NCBI GenBank assembly: GCA_029256105.1
Contig: JAQSYO010000010.1
Span: forward strand, 55,774 to 119,773
Direction: 5' to 3'
From: Herbinix sp.
GTDB lineage: Bacteria; Bacillota; Clostridia; Lachnospirales; Lachnospiraceae
Length of the DNA stretch: 64,000 nucleotides
The translations under genes were made by a program, and so were the position numbers. The notes under the pieces were generated by a model. That model ran no database searches, had not been told where the DNA came from, and worked only from the letters and a program-made list of their open reading frames with translations. Of the stretch, positions 27,948-36,432 are shown in pieces; within the stretch, counting starts at the first letter, position 1, and each line of letters starts with the position of its first letter.

Positions 27948-28367
27948 ATGAGTGGAAAGAAAATAGCAGTCAGATATTATTCAAAGTCAGGGAATACAAA
28001 AAAGCTTGCAGAAAGAATAGCGGCGGTGGCAGGTTGTAATGCAGAAACAACGGATGTTGATTTACGCGAGAAGGTAGATATCCTGTTCCTTGGGGCAGCC
28101 GTATACTGGGCTGGAATTGATAAGAGTGTGAAGGAGTATATCGAAAGACTTGATAAAAGTATGGTAGGCAAGGTTGTTATATTTTCAACCTCAGCATTGG
28201 CAGAGCGTGCTGTTCCCAGCATCAAAAAACACCTTACAGCAAAAAAAATAAAAGTTGTAGCAGAGGATTTTTATTGTCACGGACAATTTGCCTCCTTGCA
28301 CCGGGGAAAACCGGATGAAAAGGACTTAGTAGCAGTAGAGGAATTTACCAGGAAAATTATCGGCTAA
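27948..28367 (+). CDS. Flavodoxin-like protein
   Basis: A 139-residue flavodoxin-fold protein. The phosphate-binding loop is YYSKSGNTKKLAERIA (residues 10-25). The FMN-contact loops are GAAVYWAGIDKSV and FSTSALAERAVPSI. It is the first gene after the HssR-like repeat, and the ABC exporter genes follow after 58 nt, so it is probably part of the same regulon. Electron delivery in heme or metal stress is inferred from context only. AAATGGAG precedes the ATG. Confidence 0.85.
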   Translation: MSGKKIAVRYYSKSGNTKKLAERIAAVAGCNAETTDVDLREKVDILFLGAAVYWAGIDKSVKEYIERLDKSMVGKVVIFSTSALAERAVPSIKKHLTAKKIKVVAEDFYCHGQFASLHRGKPDEKDLVAVEEFTRKIIG

Positions 28368-28425
28368 TTTACTGTAATACATTACCGGCCGATAAGTACA
28401 ACCTAGTAAAGAAAGAGGAATATAA

Positions 28426-29517
28426 ATGAAACTAGCATGGAAAGAATTAAAACACAGTAAAACAAAATATTTACTGATAGAGAGTATCATAATACTGATG
28501 ATTTTTATGGTCTTATTTTTATCAGGACTTGCCAACGGACTCGCACGAGCAGTAAGCGCATCAATTGAAAATGCAGATGCAAAGTACTTCGTGATTAACG
28601 AGGATGCAGAAAATATAATTACAATATCCAGTGTATCAAAAGAGGCTCTTGAACAGGTAACTTCAATGACGACGGATCATGTGACAGGTCTTGATATTCA
28701 GAGAATGAACTTAACTGCCAAAGGTGAGGACACAAAATTAGATGTTACCTATTTTGCTATTGATCCGAACAGTTTTCTTGTGCCACATATTACCGAAGGA
28801 AAAGCCATATCAGATATTGACACTGAGCATACAATTGTTTTAGATGCTTCGTTTCAGGACGACAATATAACAGTTGGGGATATTGTAGAGGATTCAACAT
28901 CAGGAATTCAGATGACCGTTGTTGGTTTTACTGAGGATGAAATGTATGGACATTCGCCCGTAGGATTTATCACAACAGAAACCTATACAGCAATCAATAC
29001 TAAGATTAATCCCTCCTATCAGGAAAAATATCATGCAATTGCCCTTCAAGGATCCGATGTCGACAATATTGATATTGAGGGTTTGTCGGTGATTGATAAA
29101 GCTACGATAGTGGACAATCTTCCGGGTTACCTTGCAGAACAGCTTACTATAAATATGATTCTTTGGGTATTAGTCGTGGTTTCGGCTGCAATCTTAGGAG
29201 TATTCTTCTATGTAATAACGATTCAAAAATTAAAACAGTTTGGTGTACTTAAGGCAATCGGCATGGGAATGGCGGAACTTGCCAATATGATTACGGGTCA
29301 GGTTCTGATGCTTTCATTATTTGGTGTCATAATTGGTAATGCTCTAGCATTTGGCATGGCATCCCTGCTTCCAAGTAGCATGCCCTTTCATTTGGAGATA
29401 CCAATCGTGATGGTAATATCGTTTGTTTTTATCCTGATATCCCTGTGTACCAGTTTACTTTCTATAGGAAAAGTGGCAAAAGTTGATCCAATGGCTATAA
29501 TAGGAGGTAATGATTGA
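28426..29517 (+). CDS. FtsX-family ABC permease, HrtB-like
   Basis: A 363-residue permease. It has one N-terminal helix (about 17-38), a long extracytoplasmic domain and three C-terminal helices (about 243-265, 285-310 and 325-347), which is the MacB/HrtB topology. The opening MKLAWKELKHSKTKYLLIES and the FLSGLANGL segment resemble HrtB, the heme-efflux permease. The coupled ATPase starts at its stop codon (TGATG). Heme as substrate rests on the operator and gene order, not on a substrate motif. Confidence 0.85.
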   Translation: MKLAWKELKHSKTKYLLIESIIILMIFMVLFLSGLANGLARAVSASIENADAKYFVINEDAENIITISSVSKEALEQVTSMTTDHVTGLDIQRMNLTAKGEDTKLDVTYFAIDPNSFLVPHITEGKAISDIDTEHTIVLDASFQDDNITVGDIVEDSTSGIQMTVVGFTEDEMYGHSPVGFITTETYTAINTKINPSYQEKYHAIALQGSDVDNIDIEGLSVIDKATIVDNLPGYLAEQLTINMILWVLVVVSAAILGVFFYVITIQKLKQFGVLKAIGMGMAELANMITGQVLMLSLFGVIIGNALAFGMASLLPSSMPFHLEIPIVMVISFVFILISLCTSLLSIGKVAKVDPMAIIGGND

Positions 29518-30203
29518 TGAAAAATGAGTATGCAGTACAATTAAGTAACATTTCAAAGATATACCAGGATGGTGATCAGGAGAATTTAGTACTAAAAGAC
29601 ATCTCCATTAATGTAAAACCAGGTGAATTCATAGCAATTGTGGGTCCATCGGGTTCCGGTAAAAGTACATTTCTTTCCATTCCAGGTGCATTGCTTTCCC
29701 CTACGGAGGGCACTGTTATTATTGGAGATACAAAGCTTAACAAAAATGAGCGAAAGAAATTGACCAAAATCCGTAGAGAAAAAATTGGATTTATCTTTCA
29801 AAGTCATCACTTGCTACCGTATCTGACCGCGGAAGAACAGCTTCAGCTCATAATTGATTTGAACAAGAAAAATGGCAAACCAGCTATGAATGCAAAGGAA
29901 ATGTTAGAAGATTTAGGTCTTACCGCTTGTGCGAAGAAGTACCCTGCCAAAATGTCAGGCGGTGAGAAGCAACGTGTGGCAATTGCGAGAGCCTTTATGA
30001 ATAATCCGGATGTAATCCTCGCAGATGAACCGACGGCAAGTCTTGATGGAATCCGTGGTAGGCAAGTCGTGGAAATGATTAAAAAAGAAGTAATCAAACA
30101 TAAAAAGGCAGCCATCATGGTAACCCATGATGAAAGAGTTCTGGATCTTGTGGATGCTGTTTACCGTTTGGATAATGGGGAATTAAAAAGAACAGTAAAA
30201 TAA
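29517..30203 (+). CDS. ABC transporter ATPase, HrtA-like
   Basis: A 228-residue ATPase of the MacB/LolD/HrtA group. Walker A is GPSGSGKST, the signature is MSGGEKQRVAIARA, Walker B is VILADEPTASLD and the H-loop is MVTHDERV. ATG 29517 is preferred over the TTG at 29514 because AGGAGGT lies 8 nt upstream. It overlaps the permease stop by one base. It powers the adjacent permease. Confidence 0.93.
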   Translation: MKNEYAVQLSNISKIYQDGDQENLVLKDISINVKPGEFIAIVGPSGSGKSTFLSIPGALLSPTEGTVIIGDTKLNKNERKKLTKIRREKIGFIFQSHHLLPYLTAEEQLQLIIDLNKKNGKPAMNAKEMLEDLGLTACAKKYPAKMSGGEKQRVAIARAFMNNPDVILADEPTASLDGIRGRQVVEMIKKEVIKHKKAAIMVTHDERVLDLVDAVYRLDNGELKRTVK

Positions 30204-30223
30204 ACTAAGGGTAAGGTGATAGA

Positions 30224-30892
30224 ATGTTTTCCATCCTAGTTGTTGAAGATGATGAAATTCTAAATAAGATGATATGCATAAAACTAAGGCAGGAAGCTTA
30301 TCGTGTATTTGATGCATTTGATGGGATTGAGGCTTTAGAGGTGTTGGATAAGGAGCATATTGATTTGATCATATGTGATATTATGATGCCAAAGATGGAT
30401 GGCTATCAACTTACCAGGGAGCTTCGCAGTGCGGCATATACCATTCCCATTCTCATGATTACAGCAAAAAATCAGATGGAAGATATGGAAAAAGGCTTTC
30501 AGGCAGGAACGGATGACTATATGATTAAGCCGATCAATATGAAAGAAATGGTACTTCGAGTGAAGGCGCTACTTCGAAGGGCTCAGATTGCTAATGAAAA
30601 GAAGCTTGTAGTCGGTGGTACTGTTCTTGATTATGATGCCCTGACGATTAAAACGAAGGAGGAAGAATTCGATATGCCTCCCAAAGAATTTTATCTCCTC
30701 TTTAAATTACTTACGAACCCTAACAAGATTTTTACCAGACAGGAATTGATGGATGAAATATGGGGAATGGATACTGAAGTGGATGATCGAACGGTAGATT
30801 CTCATATTAAGAAGCTTCGAAGAAAGTTTGAAAATTGCGTTGATTTTGAAATTATTACGATTCGTGGTCTAGGGTATAAGTCAAAAATATAG
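30224..30892 (+). CDS. OmpR-family response regulator
   Basis: A 222-residue regulator. The receiver domain has acidic residues E8-D10, phosphoacceptor Asp52 (LIICDIMMPKMDG), Thr80 and Lys102. The C-terminal winged helix contains FTRQELMDEIWG, DDRTVDSHIKKLRRK and TIRGLGYK. The layout resembles HssR, and the direct repeat at 27790 is a plausible binding site. It is 20 nt after the ATPase gene and 19 nt before the kinase. Confidence 0.93.
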   Translation: MFSILVVEDDEILNKMICIKLRQEAYRVFDAFDGIEALEVLDKEHIDLIICDIMMPKMDGYQLTRELRSAAYTIPILMITAKNQMEDMEKGFQAGTDDYMIKPINMKEMVLRVKALLRRAQIANEKKLVVGGTVLDYDALTIKTKEEEFDMPPKEFYLLFKLLTNPNKIFTRQELMDEIWGMDTEVDDRTVDSHIKKLRRKFENCVDFEIITIRGLGYKSKI

Positions 30893-30911
30893 GGAAAGGA
30901 TTGCTGGTCCA

Positions 30912-32015
30912 ATGAAGGATAACCATGAAAAAAGAAAAATAAGAATGTCGTTACGTGTAAAAATTGCATTGACATCGATTATTACGCTTTGTTCAGCCTG
31001 CTGTTTTGCGTGCCTTTTCGTAGTGTTAGGCTTCTATTTCCTGTATGATAAACCGATGACGATTACCGTAGCAATCGTAATGTGCCTCATAGTATGTACT
31101 TTTACCATGCTTTTTGGTGGTATTACGTTGTGGCATGGCGCACAATATGTTACGAATCCGATTATAAGATTAAGAGAGGGTGTCCAAAAGGTCGCAGATG
31201 GAGATTTTTCTGTTCAATTGGGAGTGAAGGAAAGCTGTAACAAGACCGAAGAAGGTTTTTATTCAGATGAGATGGATGAGCTAATAAGCAATTTTAATAA
31301 GATGGTTCGTGAATTAAATGGAATGGATTATATGAGAAAGGATTTCATGTGTAACGTCTCGCATGAAATTAAGACACCGGTTGCCGCGATTACAGGATTT
31401 TCTGAAATGTTATTAGATGGAGGACTTGAGGAACAGGAGCAAAAGGAGTATCTAACCTATTTAAATCAAGAATCGCTTAGGCTCTCGAGGTTATGCGAAA
31501 GTATGCTTCGAATGTCTAGGCTCGACAATCAGATAATTGTAGACAAGAGGCAGGAAGTAATGGTGGATGAACAACTCAGACATTGTATTATCATGCTGGG
31601 CGAAAAATGGTCTGACAAAGAAATTAATTTTGACCTTCAACTTGAAAAATGTAGCATAGTAAGCGATTATGATTTGTTGTTTCAAATCTGGACGAACCTG
31701 ATTGATAATGCCATAAAATATTCGAAACAAGAAAGTACCATATGGATTACTGCAAATATCCATATGGATTTCCTCAAGGTTACAATTAGAGACGAAGGCA
31801 TTGGAATCCCTGCGCAAAAACAGGATAAAATATTTGATAAATTCTATCAGTGCGAAGAATCACATAAGAAACAGGGAAGCGGGTTGGGACTCTCCATAGT
31901 AAAGAGAATCATAGAAATTCTAAATGGATCAATTTCTTATGTAAGTGAAGAGGGGAAGGGAACAACGGTGACAGTCGTGTTATCAGTGAATCCAATATCC
32001 ATTTTGCAGGCATAA
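30912..32015 (+). CDS. Membrane histidine kinase without an extracellular sensor domain
   Basis: A 367-residue kinase. Two membrane helices (about 16-45 and 51-73) are joined by only a few residues. A HAMP-like segment (about 78-135) follows. HisKA has His151 in NVSHEIKTPVAAITGFSEML, and the HATPase domain has the N-box LIDNAIKYS, DEGIGIP and GSGLGLSIVKRI. The near absence of an external loop suggests sensing within the membrane or through the ABC transporter, as for BceS-type kinases. It pairs with the preceding response regulator. Confidence 0.92.
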   Translation: MKDNHEKRKIRMSLRVKIALTSIITLCSACCFACLFVVLGFYFLYDKPMTITVAIVMCLIVCTFTMLFGGITLWHGAQYVTNPIIRLREGVQKVADGDFSVQLGVKESCNKTEEGFYSDEMDELISNFNKMVRELNGMDYMRKDFMCNVSHEIKTPVAAITGFSEMLLDGGLEEQEQKEYLTYLNQESLRLSRLCESMLRMSRLDNQIIVDKRQEVMVDEQLRHCIIMLGEKWSDKEINFDLQLEKCSIVSDYDLLFQIWTNLIDNAIKYSKQESTIWITANIHMDFLKVTIRDEGIGIPAQKQDKIFDKFYQCEESHKKQGSGLGLSIVKRIIEILNGSISYVSEEGKGTTVTVVLSVNPISILQA

Positions 32016-32186
32016 GTTTAATATAAGATGTTAATTCTCAATCATGTACGTACAAAAAAAGAGGTTTATAAGCCACTCTGTAGAAATGTATCTGTAAGAT
32101 TACAAATATAGGGTACATTTTTAACACGAAATCACACCTATTTGAATATATTTTATTAATAACAAACTTAAAAAGTAGAGTGCAAC

Positions 32187-32522
32187 ATGGATGATTATAA
32201 CAATTCTAAGTATGACATACTGGAAGGTAAAGAAAAATGTAAGAACGAAATGGAAGCTTGTATAACCTGTGAAAGAACTATGCACCAAAAAGCAAAAGTC
32301 TCATTGCCTATATCAATCGAACCATTTGTTGTATCTGGAAAAATAAAAGCTAGATGCTGTGGTGATCCCAAGGTGTCAATTGATTGCAAGGATAATTGCA
32401 GTTACGTAATAACCCAAGAAATCTGTATAGAAATTCCTCTTAAGTTTGGTGTATCTACAGAAATAAATGAAGAATATGTAGAGTGTGAAGAGCCTTATAT
32501 TGAAGATACATGCAATGATTAG
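32187..32522 (+). CDS. Small cysteine-rich protein of unknown function
   Basis: A 111-residue protein with 10 cysteines, including CITCERTM, RCCGDP, DCKDNC and a C-terminal ECEEPYIEDTC. It has no signal peptide or membrane helix. The ribosome binding site is weak (GTAGAG). The spaced cysteines could bind metal or form disulfide cross-links as in spore coat or exosporium proteins; neither is shown by the sequence. It follows the kinase gene by 171 nt on the same strand. Confidence 0.55.
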   Translation: MDDYNNSKYDILEGKEKCKNEMEACITCERTMHQKAKVSLPISIEPFVVSGKIKARCCGDPKVSIDCKDNCSYVITQEICIEIPLKFGVSTEINEEYVECEEPYIEDTCND

Positions 32523-32681
32523 AATTCACTTAATTTATATAATTACTTCGTAATAAGCCAGCCATTTCACTTCAACATCCTTACAAAAACTGAAAAAAGT
32601 CGTAGTAAGGAAAGGGCTCTTTGCCGTAGGCTCAGGTTTTTATTGCAGTCACTAATTCTTTAGATTTATCAACAGTTTAAT

Positions 32682-32722
32682 AAATAGGTATATGTCACAT
32701 AAACGGTGCCATGTACCTATTT
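32682..32722. terminator. Hairpin, possible terminator for convergent genes
   Basis: AAATAGGTATATG (32682-32694) pairs with the CATGTACCTATTT arm (32710-32722) through one G:T pair, loop 15 nt. It lies between the convergent cysteine-rich and phosphotransferase genes. The T-tracts are short. Confidence 0.5.
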
Positions 32723-32807
32723 TGATTAATCGTGCTGCCAGACATATAGGGCTTGAATATAGTCTGTAGATGTCGTCACATAGTTTGTTCTTTGTAACTT
32801 CATGCGA

Positions 32808-33785
32808 TTATAATGATTTGAAAATTTCCACTGGGTCCGTAATCTTATCGATAAAGCCTTTTTTTAATTGCTCATTCGTATTAAGATATCCTTGCATACA
32901 GGTAAATAGCAGCAGTCTACGGTAATTAATGAAAGTGTCAATCTGTGTTAGCCAAAAATCGTCTAGATGATTTTCTGACTCATAACCATTTAGAAACTCA
33001 TCAAAATATCTTTTTATAGGCTCCTTGTTATAGACCTCGTTAAACATACCCCCAGATAAATCGAATAAGATTCCCTGAACCGGAACAGTAATGTCTTGTA
33101 CGAAGAATTGGCAGAAGAAACAATCAAAATCAATTAGGGTAATGTGAGAATCCTTCACAATAATATTACGCTGATGGTTATCGTTATGAATGAATCCGTA
33201 GCTGTTGCGATTTATGGGAAGTTTCCCCAGGGTGTCGCGCATTTCTATCCATTTGTTTTTTACAAAATCATCCTTACACCAGTCGGTGAAGAAATTAATT
33301 TCATCTATATATCCATATTCTGAGGGCTTACTGTTGAAGTTTTTCCAAGTATCATAGGCTTTGGTAACGCGGTGTGACTTTCCGATTACTTTACCCCAAT
33401 GATAGCTTAACTTTGTTGTGAGCAAATCCGTCTTAGGATTTTCACCTTCATAAAAATTCATGGCATAGGCAACAAAAATATGCTTCCCATTCTCTTGGGT
33501 TACATAAAGCGCATGCGAACTATTTTCAACCGGATACGCGATATCAATACCTTGGGAACCTAAGTAGTTGACATGTTTTAAGCGTTCCTCTAATGCATTT
33601 AAATCGGTTTCTGCGGGCTTGTCCATTGCGAGAATCTTAAGTACCATCTTCTTATCTTTCCGATAATAGGTATAAGCAATACCATCGGAATCTTCCCGCC
33701 CACCGTCTAGATAGGTGATATCTGTATCTGTAGTTTGATACGCAAGGCACAATTGCGCCAATACGTTTGAAGGAACTTTAATCAT
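32808..33785 (-). CDS. Phosphotransferase-family kinase (APH superfamily)
   Basis: A 325-residue protein. The N-lobe is DGGREDSDGIAYTYYRKDKKMVLKIL (in parts), with the expected Lys. The catalytic loop is FIHNDNHQRNIIV and the metal motif is LIDFDCFF. The catalytic loop has Asn in place of the Gly common in HGD loops. The phosphoacceptor is unknown; homoserine kinase-like or antibiotic kinase activity is possible. ATG 33785 is chosen because GGAGG is 9-10 nt upstream. That binding site lies in alternative hairpins (33795-33823). Confidence 0.78.
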   Translation of the reverse strand: MIKVPSNVLAQLCLAYQTTDTDITYLDGGREDSDGIAYTYYRKDKKMVLKILAMDKPAETDLNALEERLKHVNYLGSQGIDIAYPVENSSHALYVTQENGKHIFVAYAMNFYEGENPKTDLLTTKLSYHWGKVIGKSHRVTKAYDTWKNFNSKPSEYGYIDEINFFTDWCKDDFVKNKWIEMRDTLGKLPINRNSYGFIHNDNHQRNIIVKDSHITLIDFDCFFCQFFVQDITVPVQGILFDLSGGMFNEVYNKEPIKRYFDEFLNGYESENHLDDFWLTQIDTFINYRRLLLFTCMQGYLNTNEQLKKGFIDKITDPVEIFKSL

Positions 33786-33794
33786 TATATTCAT

Positions 33795-33823
33795 GCCTCC
33801 TGTTTTCGGAGGCATTGGCCTCC
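33795..33823 (-). promoter_or_regulatory. Alternative hairpins over the phosphotransferase ribosome binding site
   Basis: On the - strand three 6-mers occur in order: GGAGGC (33823-33818), GCCTCC (33813-33808) and GGAGGC (33800-33795). The last is the ribosome binding site. The middle element can pair either with the first (4-nt loop, site free) or with the last (7-nt loop, site hidden), but not both. Confidence 0.5.
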
Positions 33824-33949
33824 TGGCTTTATTATATAGCAAAGTATGGGAAAAATAAAGGGTAAAAGCGATACCTTAGTAATGTATCCAAACTATTTCT
33901 CACCGTGTGGTCGGCATATTGGTAAGTGGTAAAATTCCATATTATATGC

Positions 33950-33978
33950 TTGACAATGGAGAACAGTATGTCTATAAT
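33950..33978 (+). promoter_or_regulatory. Consensus promoter of the thiamine operon
   Basis: TTGACA (33950-33955), a 17-nt spacer and TATAAT (33973-33978), just ahead of the TPP riboswitch. Confidence 0.9.
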
Positions 33979-34000
33979 TCTATTGAATTAAATAAGTTTT

Positions 34001-34077
34001 GCAGGGGAACTTAACAAGTTGAGAAGACATTTGTCTGACCCTTTGAACCTGTCAGTTAATACTGTCGTAGGGAGCAT
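34001..34077 (+). ncRNA. TPP riboswitch (THI element)
   Basis: The conserved THI-box segments occur in order: GGGGAACTT, GTTGAGAAG, CTGACCCTTTGAACCTGTC, GTTAATAC and GTCGTAGGGAG. The leader precedes thiD and a terminator hairpin (34095-34126), so bound TPP is expected to cause premature termination of the thiamine salvage operon. Confidence 0.93.
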
Positions 34078-34094
34078 ATATCATGAATTATTAT

Positions 34095-34126
34095 GATGCC
34101 TGTTTTTTATGATAGGCATCTTTTTT
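34095..34126 (+). terminator. Riboswitch-controlled terminator
   Basis: GATGCCT (34095-34101) pairs with AGGCATC (34114-34120), followed by six T. It is placed directly after the TPP aptamer and before thiD, the expected position of the expression platform. Confidence 0.9.
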
Positions 34127-34192
34127 GTTGCTCTTTAGGGTTGTTGTATCAAAAGCGGGTAAAAATATACTTATAGGAAGGAAGAATGTGAT

Positions 34193-34981
34193 ATGAAGAC
34201 AGTTTTAACAATAGCAGGTAGTGACTGTAGCGGTGGAGCCGGTATTCAAGCAGATATAAAAACAATTACCGCACATAAATTGTATGCGATGAGTGCAATT
34301 ACGGCACTTACAGCGCAGAATACCACAGGCGTATATGGAATCATGGAAGTAACACCGGACTTCCTTGCCAATCAATTGGAGTGTATATTTAGTGATATCT
34401 ATCCGGATGCTGTAAAGATTGGAATGGTTTCAAGCAGGTCCTTAATTGAAACCATAGCTTCTAAATTAATCAAAGAAAAAGCCAAAAATATCGTGATGGA
34501 TCCGGTTATGGTATCTACAAGTGGAAGTAAACTTTTAGCAGAGGATGCGGCTGTAACTTTAACCCAACAACTGCTTCCGCTTGCTACGATTATTACACCA
34601 AACATTCCAGAAGCAGAAGTATTAAGCGGGATGAAGATTACAAAAGTGGAGGATATGATAACAGCAGCCGAAAAAATTGCACGAAAATACAACGGAGCAA
34701 TCTTGATTAAAGGTGGACATAGCTTAAATGATGCCAATGATTTGTTGTATCAGGAGGGAAAAGTGGAGTGGTTTTACGGAGAACGGATCGATAACCTCAA
34801 TACCCATGGCACGGGTTGTACTTTATCTTCGGCTATTGCAAGTAATTTGGTTATGGGACATAGTCTATCCGAAAGTGTTCGTAATGCGAAGAAATACATT
34901 TCTGGGGCCTTAAAATCGAACTTGAATTTAGGGAAAGGTAGTGGTCCATTAGATCATACATTTGCAATCCGTTTCGACTAA
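34193..34981 (+). CDS. thiD: Hydroxymethylpyrimidine/phosphomethylpyrimidine kinase
   Basis: Phosphorylates HMP to HMP-P and HMP-PP for thiamine synthesis. The 262-residue ribokinase-fold protein opens with TIAGSDCSGGAGIQADIKT. It carries the ALTAQNTTGV segment, the VMDPVMVSTSG motif, the anion-hole THGTGCTLSSAIA and a C-terminal GKGSGPLDH. GGAAGG precedes the ATG. It is the first gene after the TPP riboswitch. Confidence 0.95.
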   Translation: MKTVLTIAGSDCSGGAGIQADIKTITAHKLYAMSAITALTAQNTTGVYGIMEVTPDFLANQLECIFSDIYPDAVKIGMVSSRSLIETIASKLIKEKAKNIVMDPVMVSTSGSKLLAEDAAVTLTQQLLPLATIITPNIPEAEVLSGMKITKVEDMITAAEKIARKYNGAILIKGGHSLNDANDLLYQEGKVEWFYGERIDNLNTHGTGCTLSSAIASNLVMGHSLSESVRNAKKYISGALKSNLNLGKGSGPLDHTFAIRFD

Positions 34982-35001
34982 TAAGAAAAAGGTGGAAAAA
35001 A

Positions 35002-36192
35002 ATGAAAGAACAAAAAACGTCAGTTTTTAGTAATGGTTTACTTTGGTTTGGCGCGGCGGTTTCAATTGCGGAGATTTTAACCGGAACATATCTTGCAACA
35101 TTGGGTTTTACCAGAGCCTTGGAAGCAATTCTTTTGGGGCATCTGATAGGATGTGTGTTGTTTTTCCTTGCAGGTCTTATTGGGGGACAGACAGGTAAGA
35201 GTGCAATGGAAACAGTAAAGATGTCATTTGGAGAAAAAGGATCGTTGTTATTCACGGTATTGAATGTACTTCAGTTAATCGGCTGGACTGCAATTATGAT
35301 AATTAGTGGGGCAAGAGCTACTGCAACGCTTGCAGATCCTACCCTTGGATTTTCGAGTGTATGGATTTGGTGCCTGGTGATTGGTGGATTAATTCTGGTA
35401 TGGATTATCATTGGAGTTAAGAACCTCAGTAAATTAAACACCGTTGCCATGGTAGCATTATTTTTATTAACCATTTTATTAAGTGTGATTGTATTTCGAG
35501 GGGATTTAAGTGGAACGATCACCGAGGATTTGAGCTTCGGTGCAGGGGTTGAATTGGCGGCAGCTATGCCTTTAAGCTGGCTACCTTTAATTTCTGATTA
35601 TACAAGAGAAGCAAAGAAACCGTTCAAAGCAACGGCGGTAAGTACAATTGTTTATTTTTTTGCAAGCTCCTGGATGTATGTAATCGGAATGGGAGCAGCA
35701 ATATTTACAGGTGAATCAGATATTGCGACCATCATGCTTCAAGCTGGTTTGGGGATCTTAGGAGTAATCATCATTATTATTTCTACCGTATCTACAACAT
35801 TTTTAGATGCTTATTCCGCTGGAGTCAGCTCTGTCAGTATTTCTTCTAAAATTAAGGAAAAGAAATCGGCCATCATTATATGCATCATTGGAATACTTTT
35901 AGCAATATTTACTCCAATTGAAAATTTTGAGAATTTTCTATATCTCATTGGGTCTGTGTTCGCACCGATGATTGCGATACAGATTGCGGACTATTTTATT
36001 ATGAAAAGAGAAGCAGTTAAAAAAGGGGTAGATATCACTAATCTGATTATCTGGGCAGTTGGGTTTATCATTTACAGAAGCTTCTTGAACATAGATACAC
36101 CAGTAGGCAGTACACTTCCGGTTATGGTAATAACGATTGCAGTTTGCTTGATTGTACAAGGTGTTAAAAAGGTGGTTATTAAAAATAATTAG
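35002..36192 (+). CDS. cytX: Hydroxymethylpyrimidine transporter CytX
   Basis: A 396-residue NCS1-family (purine-cytosine permease) transporter with about 12 helices. TPP-regulated members named CytX are predicted to import the HMP moiety of thiamine. Features include SNGLLWFGAAVSIAEILTGTYLA (in parts), GGQTGKSAMETVKMSFG and PLSWLPLISDYTREAKKP. It lies between ThiD and ThiM in the riboswitch operon, which supports the HMP assignment. It starts 20 nt after thiD, with AAGGTGG upstream. Confidence 0.92.
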   Translation: MKEQKTSVFSNGLLWFGAAVSIAEILTGTYLATLGFTRALEAILLGHLIGCVLFFLAGLIGGQTGKSAMETVKMSFGEKGSLLFTVLNVLQLIGWTAIMIISGARATATLADPTLGFSSVWIWCLVIGGLILVWIIIGVKNLSKLNTVAMVALFLLTILLSVIVFRGDLSGTITEDLSFGAGVELAAAMPLSWLPLISDYTREAKKPFKATAVSTIVYFFASSWMYVIGMGAAIFTGESDIATIMLQAGLGILGVIIIIISTVSTTFLDAYSAGVSSVSISSKIKEKKSAIIICIIGILLAIFTPIENFENFLYLIGSVFAPMIAIQIADYFIMKREAVKKGVDITNLIIWAVGFIIYRSFLNIDTPVGSTLPVMVITIAVCLIVQGVKKVVIKNN

Positions 36193-36263
36193 AGGAAAGT
36201 ATAAAAAGAGTTTTGAAAAAGATAAAATTCTTAGAAAGAGTTCCAAAATGAGAATCCAAAAGT

Positions 36264-36418
36264 GTTAAGAAAGATCGTCTTAACTCCTGCGAATTTCATA
36301 TTGAAAATCTTTAGATATTGTTTATGATGCTGCTCAGCAGCATCATGTTTTGAAGTGTAATAGGAATTTGAAAAGCCATAATTATTTCAGGTATTGTTTG
36401 TGCCGCTCCTATGCGGCA
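36264..36418 (+). promoter_or_regulatory. Three hairpins in the cytX-thiM gap
   Basis: The 240-nt intercistronic gap has stems GTTAAGA/TCTTAAC (36264-36284), a 23-nt palindrome ATGATGCTGCT-C-AGCAGCATCAT (36324-36346), and TGCCGC/GCGGCA (36401-36418) just before the thiM binding site. The second and third each follow a TATTGTTT. No T-tract terminator is present, so processing, attenuation or translational control are possible. Confidence 0.5.
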
Positions 36419-36432
36419 GAATGGAGGATAAC

